Source: Pontibacter sp. SGAir0037
GTDB lineage: Bacteria; Bacteroidota; Bacteroidia; Cytophagales; Hymenobacteraceae
DNA: 64,000 bases
NCBI RefSeq assembly: GCF_005491705.1
Contig: NZ_CP028092.1
Span: 4,774,001 to 4,838,000 of the forward strand
Direction of reading: 5' to 3'
Part shown: positions 44,177 to 52,432 of the stretch, piece after piece
Layout of the letters: each line of letters starts with the position of its first letter
Numbering within the stretch: position 1 is the first letter of the stretch
Program-made: the position numbers and the translations under genes
Notes under the pieces: model-generated
Database searches by the model: none
What the model was told of the DNA's origin: nothing
What the model saw: the letters and a program-made list of their open reading frames with translations, nothing else

Positions 44177-44598
44177 AGTTCAATTCTCCTTGGTTTTATT
44201 AGTATTTAATATAGTTCTTTTTCTATAATCTGTTATTCAATAAAACAGGCTGCCAGTCATACAGAAAGCAGGATTGGCTATAGTTTTTAAGCTGTTTTTA
44301 AATGAGACAGACCGTTTTAGCTATACGAACTTAATGGTACATAGTTCTTTTAAGGATTTTGAATCTGGTCTATTAAAATATAATTTTTTAAATATATAGG
44401 CAGGGCGTAAAGTATAGGCCGGAATAGCGTGTAAAGCAGCATCGCCAGGCTGTTTTATATAGGCTAAATCTGCTGGGAAAGTTGTGTGTTCTGGTTTGGA
44501 AGTGCCAGTATTTCAGATGTTTTTGCTAATATTTAAGCTCGGGTGATTGTTATTTCAAAGTAATTCCTATCTTTGTCGTATTATTTAAATTTATTATC
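44177..44598. other. Divergent 422-base promoter region between the low-complexity and cold-shock genes
   Basis: It contains the AAGGAG ribosome-binding site of the low-complexity gene at 44186-44191 and a cold-shock promoter near 44547-44575. The rest is AT-rich with no gene or strong hairpin that I can see. Confidence 0.6.
44547..44575 (+). promoter_or_regulatory. Bacteroidota-type promoter of the cold-shock gene
   Basis: TTG at 44547-44549 (-33) and an exact TATCTTTG at 44568-44575 (-7, consensus TAnnTTTG), 18 bases apart. The predicted leader is only about 20 bases, so the long structured leader known from E. coli cspA is absent. Confidence 0.65.
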
Positions 44599-44790
44599 AT
44601 GCAAACAGGTAAAGTAAAATTTTTCAACGTATCTAAAGGCTTTGGCTTCATCGTAGCTGACGATACAAACCAAGACATCTTTGTTCACCAGACTGGTCTT
44701 ATCCATGAAGTACGTGAAAACGATCGCGTTTCTTTCGAGGTGAAAGAAGGTAAAAAAGGATTGAATGCAATTAACGTAGAGAAAATCTAA
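44599..44790 (+). CDS. Cold-shock-domain RNA-binding protein
   Basis: A 63-residue single OB-fold protein. RNP1 is KGFGFIVAD (residues 13-21) and RNP2 is DIFVHQT (26-32). Such proteins bind single-stranded RNA and DNA, melting secondary structure and modulating translation. The length is slightly shorter than the 66-70 residues usual for CspA. It has its own promoter and a strong terminator, so it is monocistronic. It is divergent from the FUS-like low-complexity gene, which is notable because eukaryotic RNA granules combine RNA-binding folds with such domains. Confidence 0.95.
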   Translation: MQTGKVKFFNVSKGFGFIVADDTNQDIFVHQTGLIHEVRENDRVSFEVKEGKKGLNAINVEKI

Positions 44791-44835
44791 GTTATACATA
44801 TAAGTAGTCTCCCGACTATCCATTCCATCTATTTT

Positions 44836-44861
44836 AACCCGCTCATGTTCATGAGCGGGTT
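44836..44861 (+). terminator. Rho-independent terminator of the cold-shock gene
   Basis: An 11-bp perfect stem (44836-44846 with 44851-44861), GC-rich at its core, loop GTTC, followed by TTTTTT. Confidence 0.92.
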
Positions 44862-44876
44862 TTTTTAGCTTTCTGC

Positions 44877-45974
44877 TCAGGCTTTTGAGCTTTTCTTTTC
44901 CTCGTTGTTCTCTTCCCCTTTTTCCAGACCTTCTTCTATCAGTTCCTGGGCTTCCTGTTTATCTTCCTGCACAGGTTTAGGATGATATTGCGCTTGCTCG
45001 TGCTGTGGTTCATAACTTAGCGTAATGGCTATCGGGAAATGATCGGAACCGAATTTAGATAGCCGGCGAAGTTCCGCTAAGCGAAAAACGGGATCGTAGA
45101 AAACATGGTCGAGGGGGTATCGGAACAGAGGAACAAAGGCATTATATGTATTGTAAAAGCCCCGGCCTACCCGTGGGTCAATAAGTCCGCTTATGTGCTT
45201 GAATAGCTTCGTAGTTCTCGACCAGGCTACATCGTTCAGGTCTCCGGCCACAATCGAAGGATAAGGCGTTTTTTTCGACATCTTAGCGGCTATAAGCAGC
45301 TCTGCTTCCCTGGTTTCTGTATCTTTCAGGAAGCGCGGTGGCTGAGGGTGTACCAGAAATAAATCGAACTTTGCGCCGCCAGGCAGTTCTACTACAGCAT
45401 ACATAGAAGGGATACCGTCTTCTACTAAGAAGCGTACCTCGGTATCATGTAATTTAAATCTGCTGTAAAAAAGCATGCCGTATGTATTTTCGAGCGGCTT
45501 TTTAATAGAATAGGGGTACTCTTTATCCAGCACAGGCCGCAACTCCTGGTGCCACTTCTCGTTCGGCTCATTTATTACCAGCATATCAGGTTGCTCCTGC
45601 AGTACCAGCTCAAGAAACTTCCGGTAATGCTTGTTTGTCATCCTGACATTTGAGATCATAAACTTCAGGGTATTATCCGGTGCCTGCTTCTGCGCACGCA
45701 AAGCTTCTCTGCGGGCCAGCGGGGTAAAGTGGTAGATATACCTGACTTCGTTCAGAATAGCTAAAGCCCATATGACAAGCATTGTAATTTCTACTGCTGA
45801 AGCAGTCGGAAGGCCGTAAAGCGCCAGGTAGGTAATTAAAACCGCGGATAAGATAATGGCGACATGCGCTCTCGGAAAATCAAGTACTCTGATCCACCAG
45901 GCAGTGGTTTTGATGAGCGGCAGAAAAGAGAATACCGAAAGAATTGCGCCTAATATACAGAGGGTGGTTTTCAT
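44877..45974 (-). CDS. Membrane-anchored endonuclease/exonuclease/phosphatase-family protein
   Basis: A 365-residue protein with three hydrophobic segments in the first 95 residues, followed by an EEP-fold catalytic domain facing out of or into the membrane boundary. Catalytic-motif stretches are KFMISNVRM, DMLVINEPNEKW (Glu metal ligand), VAGDLNDVAW (Asp-Asn) and FGSDHFPI (Asp-His). A charged Glu/Lys-rich tail of about 40 residues ends the protein. The fold cleaves phosphodiesters or phosphomonoesters; membrane-bound members in Bacteroidota are uncharacterised. Lipid or nucleic-acid substrates are both possible. Confidence 0.85.
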   Translation of the reverse strand: MKTTLCILGAILSVFSFLPLIKTTAWWIRVLDFPRAHVAIILSAVLITYLALYGLPTASAVEITMLVIWALAILNEVRYIYHFTPLARREALRAQKQAPDNTLKFMISNVRMTNKHYRKFLELVLQEQPDMLVINEPNEKWHQELRPVLDKEYPYSIKKPLENTYGMLFYSRFKLHDTEVRFLVEDGIPSMYAVVELPGGAKFDLFLVHPQPPRFLKDTETREAELLIAAKMSKKTPYPSIVAGDLNDVAWSRTTKLFKHISGLIDPRVGRGFYNTYNAFVPLFRYPLDHVFYDPVFRLAELRRLSKFGSDHFPIAITLSYEPQHEQAQYHPKPVQEDKQEAQELIEEGLEKGEENNEEKKSSKA

Positions 45975-46092
45975 GCTTATGTGTAGGTATGGGGGTAATG
46001 GATACTTGAAAATTACCGTTTTTGTTTCTCCTGCATCTTGTACGTATCAGCATTTAATCCGATGAATATTTCATTTGAAAGCTTGAAATAAA

Positions 46093-46126
46093 AATGGCCC
46101 TTACAACATTAAGTTGCAAGGGCCAT
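46093..46126 (-). terminator. Terminator downstream of gldH
   Basis: A 14-bp stem with one mismatch (ATGGCCCTTxCAAC type) closes on a 5-base ATTAA loop, and the minus strand continues into TTTTTA. It lies 22 bases after the gldH stop. Confidence 0.8.
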
Positions 46127-46147
46127 GGGTAAGTTACAAAGAGCTAC

Positions 46148-46627
46148 TTATTCGGTTGAGTGCCTGGCTACGCGCACACCCACCGACATGATATTCGGCA
46201 GCGGATCGCGGCGCATGTATTGAGTTAATACAAGCTTGTGCGCTCCAACTTTATGAAAAGCTACATTCTTAATAGCGAGCGCCTGCAAGTCATAAATATC
46301 GCTGGAGCCTTTCCCTAGCGGCCTGCCTGTTTTAGCATCCATCAGGTGCAGCTCGTGCAGTTGAGACGAAAGCTGCTGGCCATCCGGCCCCAGCAACTGG
46401 TGACGCAGATACAAATTATAGTAGTCGTAGGAAAGCGAGTACCTTACATTAAAGTAAATATTATACCGCTGGGTAGTATCCTGTACTACAAACTCAAATA
46501 CTGGTGTGTTCTCTACTGCCCAGTCTCCGTTTTCAATCTCTGTATTTTGTTCATATAAGCGGTTAGGGTCACAACTGCTTAGCATGAGTAGCACCAGAGA
46601 AGCAAGTAGCGCTAATTTTTTAGGCAT
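46148..46627 (-). CDS. gldH: Gliding motility lipoprotein GldH
   Basis: A 159-residue lipoprotein (signal ending LMLSSC, Cys19). The mature protein begins DPNRLYEQNTEIENGDWAVENTPVFEFVVQDTTQRYNIYFNVRYSLSYDYYN in register with GldH; the VRYSLSYDYYNLYLR strand and the LGKGSSDIYD segment are characteristic. In Flavobacterium johnsoniae GldH is required for gliding and chitin use. The ATG overlaps the ricT stop by 8 bases (ATGCCTAA), so the genes are translationally coupled; a longer frame reaching back to 46879 lies in the ricT coding region and is not used. It suggests a gliding or type-IX-secretion-competent organism. Confidence 0.9.
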   Translation of the reverse strand: MPKKLALLASLVLLMLSSCDPNRLYEQNTEIENGDWAVENTPVFEFVVQDTTQRYNIYFNVRYSLSYDYYNLYLRHQLLGPDGQQLSSQLHELHLMDAKTGRPLGKGSSDIYDLQALAIKNVAFHKVGAHKLVLTQYMRRDPLPNIMSVGVRVARHSTE

Positions 46628-48077
46628 CTGTACGCGGTTTATTCTGCTGATCTGACCTGTTCCCCCTGAATGGCTTGCGGGACTTGTGCTTTTTAGGCTG
46701 CTGACCAGCTTCTGCCACAGCAGCTGGTTTGGGCTGAGCCTGTTGCTGTCCTGCTTGTGCCGCTCCGGCTTTAGGAGCATCTTCTCTTGGCGCTTTATTT
46801 TTGTTTTTAAAAGGTTTATGGCTTTTGCGCTGCTTGTGTTGCTGCTCCTGTTCTTTGCTGTGAGGCCTTGCTTCGGCATGTTGCTGCTTTGGCTGAGCTT
46901 CTACAGGTTGCTGTTGTGCCGCGGTACCTTCAGCATCAGTTTTCTTTTTCTTTTTCTTCTTTTTCTTTTTACTCTTGAATTTGTCGTCGAGGCGCTCAAG
47001 GTTACCTTCTACCTGTGCCACAAACTCGTTTTGTTTTGGCTCGGCCTGCGCTTCAATAACCAAGGCTTCTACCGCAACACCTTTGGCATTCTGCTCCAGT
47101 ATTTCCTTTACACGCAGTACAGGCACAGGATACCAGTTATTGTCGCCTTTGTAGCCGAACCACATCATCTTTTTAAAGATGTCGGTTTTCTGCAGAATGG
47201 CATCACCCTGCTGCGTTTGCAAAGGCCTGTTAACCGTAGGAATATCCTTTAAGGCATCCATATACGTTTCCAGCTCATAATTGAGGCAGCACTTCAGCCT
47301 GCCACACTGGCCGGAAAGCTTGCTAGGGTTAAGCGACAGGTTCTGGTACCGGGCTGCTGTAGTGGATACACTCTTAAAATCGGTGAGCCAGGTAGAGCAG
47401 CAGAGTTCACGACCACAAGAGCCTATACCTCCCAAACGACCCGCTTCATGGCGAAGGCTGATCTGGCGCATTTCGATACGCACTTTAAACTCCTCTGCCA
47501 GCTTCTTAATCAGATCACGAAAGTCTACACGGTCATCAGCAGAATAGTAGAAAGTAGCTTTGCTTTTATCTGCCTGGTACTCTACATCTGACAGCTTCAT
47601 TTTTAAGTTGAGCTGTTGTATAATCTCGCGTGAGCGGTACATGGTGCCGCCTTCCATATCCCGAACCTCGTCAAACTTCTCCATATCGCGTTCGTTGGCG
47701 ATACGGTAAATGCTTCGGATCTCTTCGTTGTTGTCTATCTTCTTTTTCAGCATCTGGAGGCGAACCAACTCGCCCTTCAACGACACATGGCCTATATGAT
47801 GGCCGTTTGGTACATCAACAACAACGGCATCGCCGGTAGTAAGATTTAACCTGTTTGTATTGCGATAGAATTCTTTACGACCTCCCTTGAAACGAACCTC
47901 TACAATGTCGAATTCCTCAAACGATGTGGGCAATTCCATATCGCTGAGCCAGTCGAACACATTTAAACGGTTGCAACCTCCTGTGCTGCATCCGCCGTTG
48001 CTTTTGCAGCCGGCAACGCTACTGTCAGCGCCGCTTTTTGTGCCACATCCGCCACTAGAACATGAACTACATCCCAC
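46620..48077 (-). CDS. ricT: RicT/PSP1-domain protein with N-terminal Cys cluster and polybasic tail
   Basis: A 485-residue relative of RicT (YaaT). In Bacillus RicT with RicA and RicF forms an iron-sulfur complex acting on RNase Y-dependent RNA maturation. The N-terminus has six Cys within residues 3-35 (CSSCSSGGC; GCKSNGGCSTGGC), and the PSP1 core carries the conserved Cys pairs GGIGSCGRELCCSTWLTD and GQCGRLKCCLNYE. From about residue 345 a disordered tail of Lys, Gln, Pro and Ala includes a run of ten Lys, which could bind RNA. The start is GTG, supported by AAGGAG (48086-48091) 8 bases upstream and a TATATTTG promoter element. Confidence 0.9.
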   Translation of the reverse strand: MGCSSCSSGGCGTKSGADSSVAGCKSNGGCSTGGCNRLNVFDWLSDMELPTSFEEFDIVEVRFKGGRKEFYRNTNRLNLTTGDAVVVDVPNGHHIGHVSLKGELVRLQMLKKKIDNNEEIRSIYRIANERDMEKFDEVRDMEGGTMYRSREIIQQLNLKMKLSDVEYQADKSKATFYYSADDRVDFRDLIKKLAEEFKVRIEMRQISLRHEAGRLGGIGSCGRELCCSTWLTDFKSVSTTAARYQNLSLNPSKLSGQCGRLKCCLNYELETYMDALKDIPTVNRPLQTQQGDAILQKTDIFKKMMWFGYKGDNNWYPVPVLRVKEILEQNAKGVAVEALVIEAQAEPKQNEFVAQVEGNLERLDDKFKSKKKKKKKKKKTDAEGTAAQQQPVEAQPKQQHAEARPHSKEQEQQHKQRKSHKPFKNKNKAPREDAPKAGAAQAGQQQAQPKPAAVAEAGQQPKKHKSRKPFRGNRSDQQNKPRTDA

Positions 48078-48140
48078 AGTTTTATCTCCTTATATAGCTG
48101 TTAAGCTTATTTAATTCTTCTTTTCTATTATGATAATTAA

Positions 48141-48148
48141 CAAATATA
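48141..48148 (-). promoter_or_regulatory. -7 promoter element (TATATTTG) of ricT-gldH
   Basis: Exact TAnnTTTG match on the minus strand about 64 bases before the ricT GTG; no clear -33 element. Confidence 0.45.
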
Positions 48149-48311
48149 CTAATTTTTTGAGCTTTTGCTTCAGCTGCTGCTATTTGTCGTCGGCTTGTGA
48201 ACACCTAATTCGGTTTTTTAGTGCTAAGGTGCTTCATAAAAGCCTCCAGAACCGCTAAGCAATTCAGCATGAAAGTAGAAAGTGCTGAAAAATAAAGTAT
48301 AATTTTAGGCA

Positions 48312-49751
48312 ATGCTTCGGAAATTACTTTCACATGCGGCAATTTACGGACTGGCATCGCAAGTGCCTCGTCTGGCTGGTGTACTGGCGCTGCCTCTTAT
48401 TACGCAGTACCTCACGCCTGATGATTATGGAGTAGCAGGAGTCGTGGCAGCCTATGCTTATGCTCTAACCATGCTGCAGTCGCTGGGCCTGTCGGTGGTG
48501 ATGGTGAATGCGTTTGCCCGGTATCCGAAGCGGTATGTGTGGGTATGGAGGCAGCTACATGGTTTTTTGTTGCTGTGGTCGATGCTGTATGGCCTGCTGA
48601 TGCTGGGTGTGCTGTACCTGGCTGTGCCCGGGATTGCTGCTGAAGATCGCTTTGCCATTGCCTGTCTGTACAGCCTGCCGGTTATGTTCTTTGCAAGTAC
48701 AGATATGCAGTCAAGCTTATACTACCAGCTGTCGCAGAAGCCTCTGCCGGTGGCGTTGCGGTCTTTCTTGGTTGGAGCAGTAAGCGTCGCAACTACGGTT
48801 TTTACCATTGTTTACCTGAGAATGGGCTATATGGGCTGGTTTTATGCGCACTTCCTCTCAACGGGTGTAAGATTCCTTTTCAATAGCTATAGTGTATATG
48901 TAAAGCTAAAGTGGTGGCCGATTATAAACTTCAGGTGGGCCGAGATTAAGAAAGCCCTCCATGTTTCTTTGCCTGTAGTGCCGCATAATTTCTCGTTTTT
49001 TCTGCTGGATAATTCCGACAGGCTGGTACTGGATGTCCTCAAAGTACCGCTGCATCAGATAGGCCTTTACAATGTTGCTTCCAGCTTTGGCAATTATTTT
49101 ATGATTGCCAGCAATGCAGTTGTACAGGCCGCCTCTCCCTTTTATATGCGGTATTACGCACAGCAAGCAGATGTTGAGGCCGCTAAGCTGGCCCGAAGAA
49201 TGACCTTTGCTTTGCAGACTCTCTTTCTGCTGACTACTTCGCTGGGCAGCTTATGGATGAAGGAGGTTTTTCAGCTCCTGATCCGGAATGAGGCTTTACA
49301 GGAGGCTTACCCGCTGGCAATCATTATCCTGATGGGGTATAACTTCAGGCCCATGTACCTGGCCGCTATGAATTTACTGGCATACAGAGAACATACCAAT
49401 AAGCTCTGGAAGGTGTCTTTAGTAGCTGGCGTGGCAAATCTGGGGCTTAATTTTTTGCTTGTTCCGGTGTTTGGGTATCAGGCTGCCGCCTTTACCACGT
49501 TTGCAGCCCTCATGTATATGGGGTATGCCGGGCATTTTCTGAAGGCTTACAAGCAGGCGGCTCTCGTAAATTACTATCCTTTACATTGGTTGAGCGTAAC
49601 TATACTGGCATTGCTCACGGTTTACTTGCTGGCTGCAATTGATCTGCGGCTAAAAGTAGTGATAACCAGTGCAGGATGTACTGCCGCTATTGTATATCTG
49701 ATTACACAAAGGCACAGATTATCTCCTGCAGTAAAAAAAGATATTGGCTAA
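48312..49751 (+). CDS. Wzx-type polysaccharide/oligosaccharide flippase
   Basis: A 479-residue MOP-superfamily membrane protein with about 12-14 hydrophobic segments. The start LLSHAAIYGLASQVPRLAGVLALPLITQYLTPDDYG is typical of polysaccharide export flippases (RfbX/Wzx or MurJ-like). No exchangeable partner genes (glycosyltransferases) are adjacent, so its lipid-linked substrate is unknown. LPS O-antigen or exopolysaccharide repeat units are the usual cargo. It forms its own transcription unit between the divergent ricT gene and the small exporter gene. Confidence 0.88.
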   Translation: MLRKLLSHAAIYGLASQVPRLAGVLALPLITQYLTPDDYGVAGVVAAYAYALTMLQSLGLSVVMVNAFARYPKRYVWVWRQLHGFLLLWSMLYGLLMLGVLYLAVPGIAAEDRFAIACLYSLPVMFFASTDMQSSLYYQLSQKPLPVALRSFLVGAVSVATTVFTIVYLRMGYMGWFYAHFLSTGVRFLFNSYSVYVKLKWWPIINFRWAEIKKALHVSLPVVPHNFSFFLLDNSDRLVLDVLKVPLHQIGLYNVASSFGNYFMIASNAVVQAASPFYMRYYAQQADVEAAKLARRMTFALQTLFLLTTSLGSLWMKEVFQLLIRNEALQEAYPLAIIILMGYNFRPMYLAAMNLLAYREHTNKLWKVSLVAGVANLGLNFLLVPVFGYQAAAFTTFAALMYMGYAGHFLKAYKQAALVNYYPLHWLSVTILALLTVYLLAAIDLRLKVVITSAGCTAAIVYLITQRHRLSPAVKKDIG

Positions 49752-49858
49752 AGCTTTGCAGTTAGGCTTTTGTTCGCAAACTAGTGGCTCCGTTAGTTCT
49801 CCAGATACTTTGGTATTACCTGTTTAAGTATCTGTTTATTCACATTAAACTTTAAAGA

Positions 49859-50191
49859 ATGAATACAGCTTGGTTTTACCTGATTTTAGCGGGACTCTGC
49901 GAAATAGGATGGGCATTTGGGTTAAAGTACAGCGAAGGATTTACCAAGGTTGGTGCCAGCATTGTTACAGTAGTTGTGATGATTCTGAGCTTTGTTCTGC
50001 TTTCGCAGGCCATGAGAACATTGCCCTTAGGTACAGCTTATGCCATCTGGACAGGTATTGGTGCTGCTGGTACGGCTATATTGGGTATGTTTTTTATGAA
50101 TGAGCCCAAAGACATGATGCGCATACTCTGTTTGCTTTTAATTATAGCGGGAGTTATCGGGCTCAAGTTTTTTTCAGAAGGCAAAGGCTAA
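49859..50191 (+). CDS. SMR-family guanidinium exporter (Gdx/SugE type)
   Basis: A 110-residue four-helix proton-coupled exporter. The key Glu is in LCEIGWAFGLKYSEGFTK; the GLKYSEGF and LPLGTAYAIWTGIGAAGTAILGMFF stretches are the SugE/Gdx branch signatures, not those of the EmrE/QacE multidrug branch. Characterised Gdx proteins export guanidinium. I looked for a guanidine riboswitch in the 107-base leader and saw no ykkC-type aptamer. One simple inverted repeat (AGATACT...AGTATCT) lies at about 49803-49832. It may work as a homodimer, which would need dual topology. Confidence 0.9.
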   Translation: MNTAWFYLILAGLCEIGWAFGLKYSEGFTKVGASIVTVVVMILSFVLLSQAMRTLPLGTAYAIWTGIGAAGTAILGMFFMNEPKDMMRILCLLLIIAGVIGLKFFSEGKG

Positions 50192-50196
50192 GTAGA

Positions 50197-51024
50197 TCAA
50201 GGTTGTAGATTGTATACATCCAGTTCCTTTTGGGAAAACAGGTATGTATACTTGTTGCTCACGAAAGCTGCCTGATATACTTTAGAAGAAGGAAGTGCTA
50301 TGGTGCGTTGCTTTTGCTGATATAAGTCGTAAAAGTACAGAATATTATCTTTTACGAAATACAGCTCATTGCCATAGAAGCTTATATAGGAGAGGCCTGT
50401 AAAAGGAAGTTTAGTCGTGTAGTTGCCTAAATTGTCAAATACCAACACTCCTCCGTTAGCATCCAGCATGTATACCTTGTTCTGGTATTCGCGCAGTTGC
50501 CTTACATCCAAATTGGCCTGGTCCAGGATCAGGTTAAGAGGGGTGCTTACCGTCACGCTCCTGTTTCTGATGTCCAGTTTGCTGAGTGTAAGTTCCGTTT
50601 CATTAAAAAGCCAGAAGCTATCGTCGGAAGATTGAGTAGCAGCCCGTACAGTGCCCGAAATATTATAGTCGGAGAGCTGGGTACTGGTAATTGGCCTCAG
50701 AAAGCGGTCGAGCAAAAGAATTTCCTGTCTGTCTTCGTAAAAAAGCAGCACTTTCAGCGGATTCCAGGCTTCTATGGCTGCTATTTGCCCTCTGGTGGTC
50801 GGAGAAAAGTGAAGTAAAGGTTTACCGGAAGGATCATACTTCCGCAATGTCCGTTTTGCATCCAGCATGTATATATTTCCATCACGATCCTGTGAGATAG
50901 TGGAAGCAGAACTGGTAGAAAGGCTATGGCTGTAGGTTAAAGTGCTGTAGCTCTGTTGTGCAAAAGCCGGAGAAATAAGCAGGCACAGCTGTAAAAGTGC
51001 GATAAAGCAAATGTTATTTTTCAA
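50197..51024 (-). CDS. Exported beta-propeller-like protein
   Basis: A 275-residue exported protein; signal peptide ends SPAFAQ. The body shows repeating 'D..GNIYMLD...LRKYDPSGK' blades (at about 45, 90, 190, 225), indicating a propeller of roughly five or six blades. Function unknown. It begins with a TTG codon inside the last codons of lpxH (11-base overlap), so it is translationally coupled to the ftsH-LUD-lpxH operon. The signal-peptide start at this TTG is well placed, and there is no nearby ATG. Confidence 0.7.
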   Translation of the reverse strand: MKNNICFIALLQLCLLISPAFAQQSYSTLTYSHSLSTSSASTISQDRDGNIYMLDAKRTLRKYDPSGKPLLHFSPTTRGQIAAIEAWNPLKVLLFYEDRQEILLLDRFLRPITSTQLSDYNISGTVRAATQSSDDSFWLFNETELTLSKLDIRNRSVTVSTPLNLILDQANLDVRQLREYQNKVYMLDANGGVLVFDNLGNYTTKLPFTGLSYISFYGNELYFVKDNILYFYDLYQQKQRTIALPSSKVYQAAFVSNKYTYLFSQKELDVYNLQP

Positions 51025-51784
51025 AATGCTCTAGTTTAAGTGTAGTTCCATCGTACACAGCATAAGAGCAAAAATTGACCCATTCGCCAAGGTTAATGTA
51101 GCGGCTGTTTTCAGTTACCGGCAGGTCGAGTGGTAAGTGCCTGTGCCCGAATACATAATAATCGTGGTGTTGTTTCGCCTCTACCTCTTTTGAATACTGC
51201 ATCAGCCACTCATCATCCCCTAAAAATTTTTCATCTTTCTCGTTATTACTGATGCGGCTTCTCCTGGACCACATGTTGGCCACACCTATACCTAAATTAG
51301 GGTGTACACGAGCAAAAAGCCATTGGCAGGCTTTATTGGCGAATACTTTTTTTAGGAATTTATAAGTATGATCGCCGGGCCCCAAGCCATCGCCATGGCC
51401 AATGTAAAAGGTTTTCTCCCCGATCCGGGTTGAAATAGGATGGCGCATAATTGCAATATTTAATTCCTGCGGGAAATAATCAAACATCCACATATCGTGG
51501 TTGCCCGTGAAAAAAAGCACCGGAATTCCTGCGTCTGTTATTTCAGCAAGTTTTCCTAAAAGCCTGATATAGCCTTTGGGGATAGCATGCTTGTATTCAA
51601 ACCAAAAATCAAAAATATCACCAACCAGCAGAATAGCAGCGGCATCCTGCTGTATCTGGTCGAGCCAACGTACTATTTTCAGCTCTCGTTGTTTACTGGC
51701 TGCAGCGTTAGGGACACCTAAGTGGAAATCAGAAGCAAAGTATACTTTTTTACCTGGCGCCAGTTCTTTAATGCGGAAGGTCAT
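51014..51784 (-). CDS. lpxH: UDP-2,3-diacylglucosamine hydrolase LpxH
   Basis: A 256-residue calcineurin-like metallophosphatase of lipid A synthesis. It cleaves UDP-2,3-diacylglucosamine to lipid X and UMP at the inner membrane. All metal motifs are visible: ASDFHLG, VGDIFDFW, TGNHDMW, GHGDG and FGHRHLP. ATG 51784 is used; the neighbouring TTG is less likely. The gene overlaps the end of the LUD-domain gene by 17 bases and the start of the propeller gene by 11 bases, so four genes form one tightly packed operon downstream of ftsH. Confidence 0.92.
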   Translation of the reverse strand: MTFRIKELAPGKKVYFASDFHLGVPNAAASKQRELKIVRWLDQIQQDAAAILLVGDIFDFWFEYKHAIPKGYIRLLGKLAEITDAGIPVLFFTGNHDMWMFDYFPQELNIAIMRHPISTRIGEKTFYIGHGDGLGPGDHTYKFLKKVFANKACQWLFARVHPNLGIGVANMWSRRSRISNNEKDEKFLGDDEWLMQYSKEVEAKQHHDYYVFGHRHLPLDLPVTENSRYINLGEWVNFCSYAVYDGTTLKLEHFEK

Positions 51785-52421
51785 CAATCAGGAAAAGGAC
51801 TAATTGTTTAGGACCATGGGCTCCCATGACCAATGTTTTTTCTATATCGGCAGTTCGGCTTGGGCCACTTACCAACGATATCATAGAGGGAAAATTATTT
51901 TTGTACTTGTCCCGGATCAGCTGCAGGCCGTCTTTGATATCGTGCACCAACTGGCTGGCTTTTGCAACCACCAGGTGAGTGGCAGGATATATGCTTAGCC
52001 TTCTTCCGCCTGCTCTGGCAGAGCTGACTAAAACGCTCCCGGTACGGGTTATAAGGGCTTCGCAGGTAGTTAAGCCAGCTTCGGCATCACGTACAAAGTT
52101 TTCATCATTATCGATATAGTCTATGCCAGCCTGATACAGGATATTCTGCAGGTTAGGCTCCCACACAAACAGGTGTTGTATGTTCTGCTCTTTTTTAAAG
52201 ACGTACAGCTGATCAAAGAAGTCTTCTTCTGATTCGCAATAAAAGAAGGTGCCGCTGTTGTTCAAGAAATTCTGAGCAAAAACCACCGACATTTCCTCTG
52301 TTGGAATAGCCAGGTGTAATCCGGTTGTAAAGTCTGGGGTAGGAGGAAGAAAAGGCGCAGACTTAGCCAGCGCCTCTCTTACTCTTCTTAATACTATTTC
52401 TTTTGTTTTTGCTTCGTACAT
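51768..52421 (-). CDS. LUD-domain (LutC/YkgG-type) protein
   Basis: A 217-residue protein of the LutC/YkgG family, which in Bacillus belongs to the LutABC L-lactate oxidation complex. Conserved stretches are AEAGLTTCEALITRTGSVLVSS, YPATHLVVAKASQLVHDI and SLVSGPSRTADIEKTLVMGAHGPKQLVLFLID. ATG 52421 is chosen, since the longer frame starts on a TTG within the ftsH stop region. No lutA or lutB lies near; instead it sits between ftsH and lpxH, a location also seen in other Bacteroidota. Its role here is therefore unclear. Confidence 0.85.
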   Translation of the reverse strand: MYEAKTKEIVLRRVREALAKSAPFLPPTPDFTTGLHLAIPTEEMSVVFAQNFLNNSGTFFYCESEEDFFDQLYVFKKEQNIQHLFVWEPNLQNILYQAGIDYIDNDENFVRDAEAGLTTCEALITRTGSVLVSSARAGGRRLSIYPATHLVVAKASQLVHDIKDGLQLIRDKYKNNFPSMISLVSGPSRTADIEKTLVMGAHGPKQLVLFLIDDLPH

Positions 52422-52432
52422 GCCTGCTTTTA

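Noticed and set aside
46628..46879. N-terminal extension of GldH
   Set aside because: It lies wholly in the ricT coding region and precedes a clear lipoprotein signal at 46627.
49752..49858. Guanidine riboswitch upstream of the Gdx-type exporter
   Set aside because: No ykkC-type conserved core or paired ACGR loops; only one simple inverted repeat.
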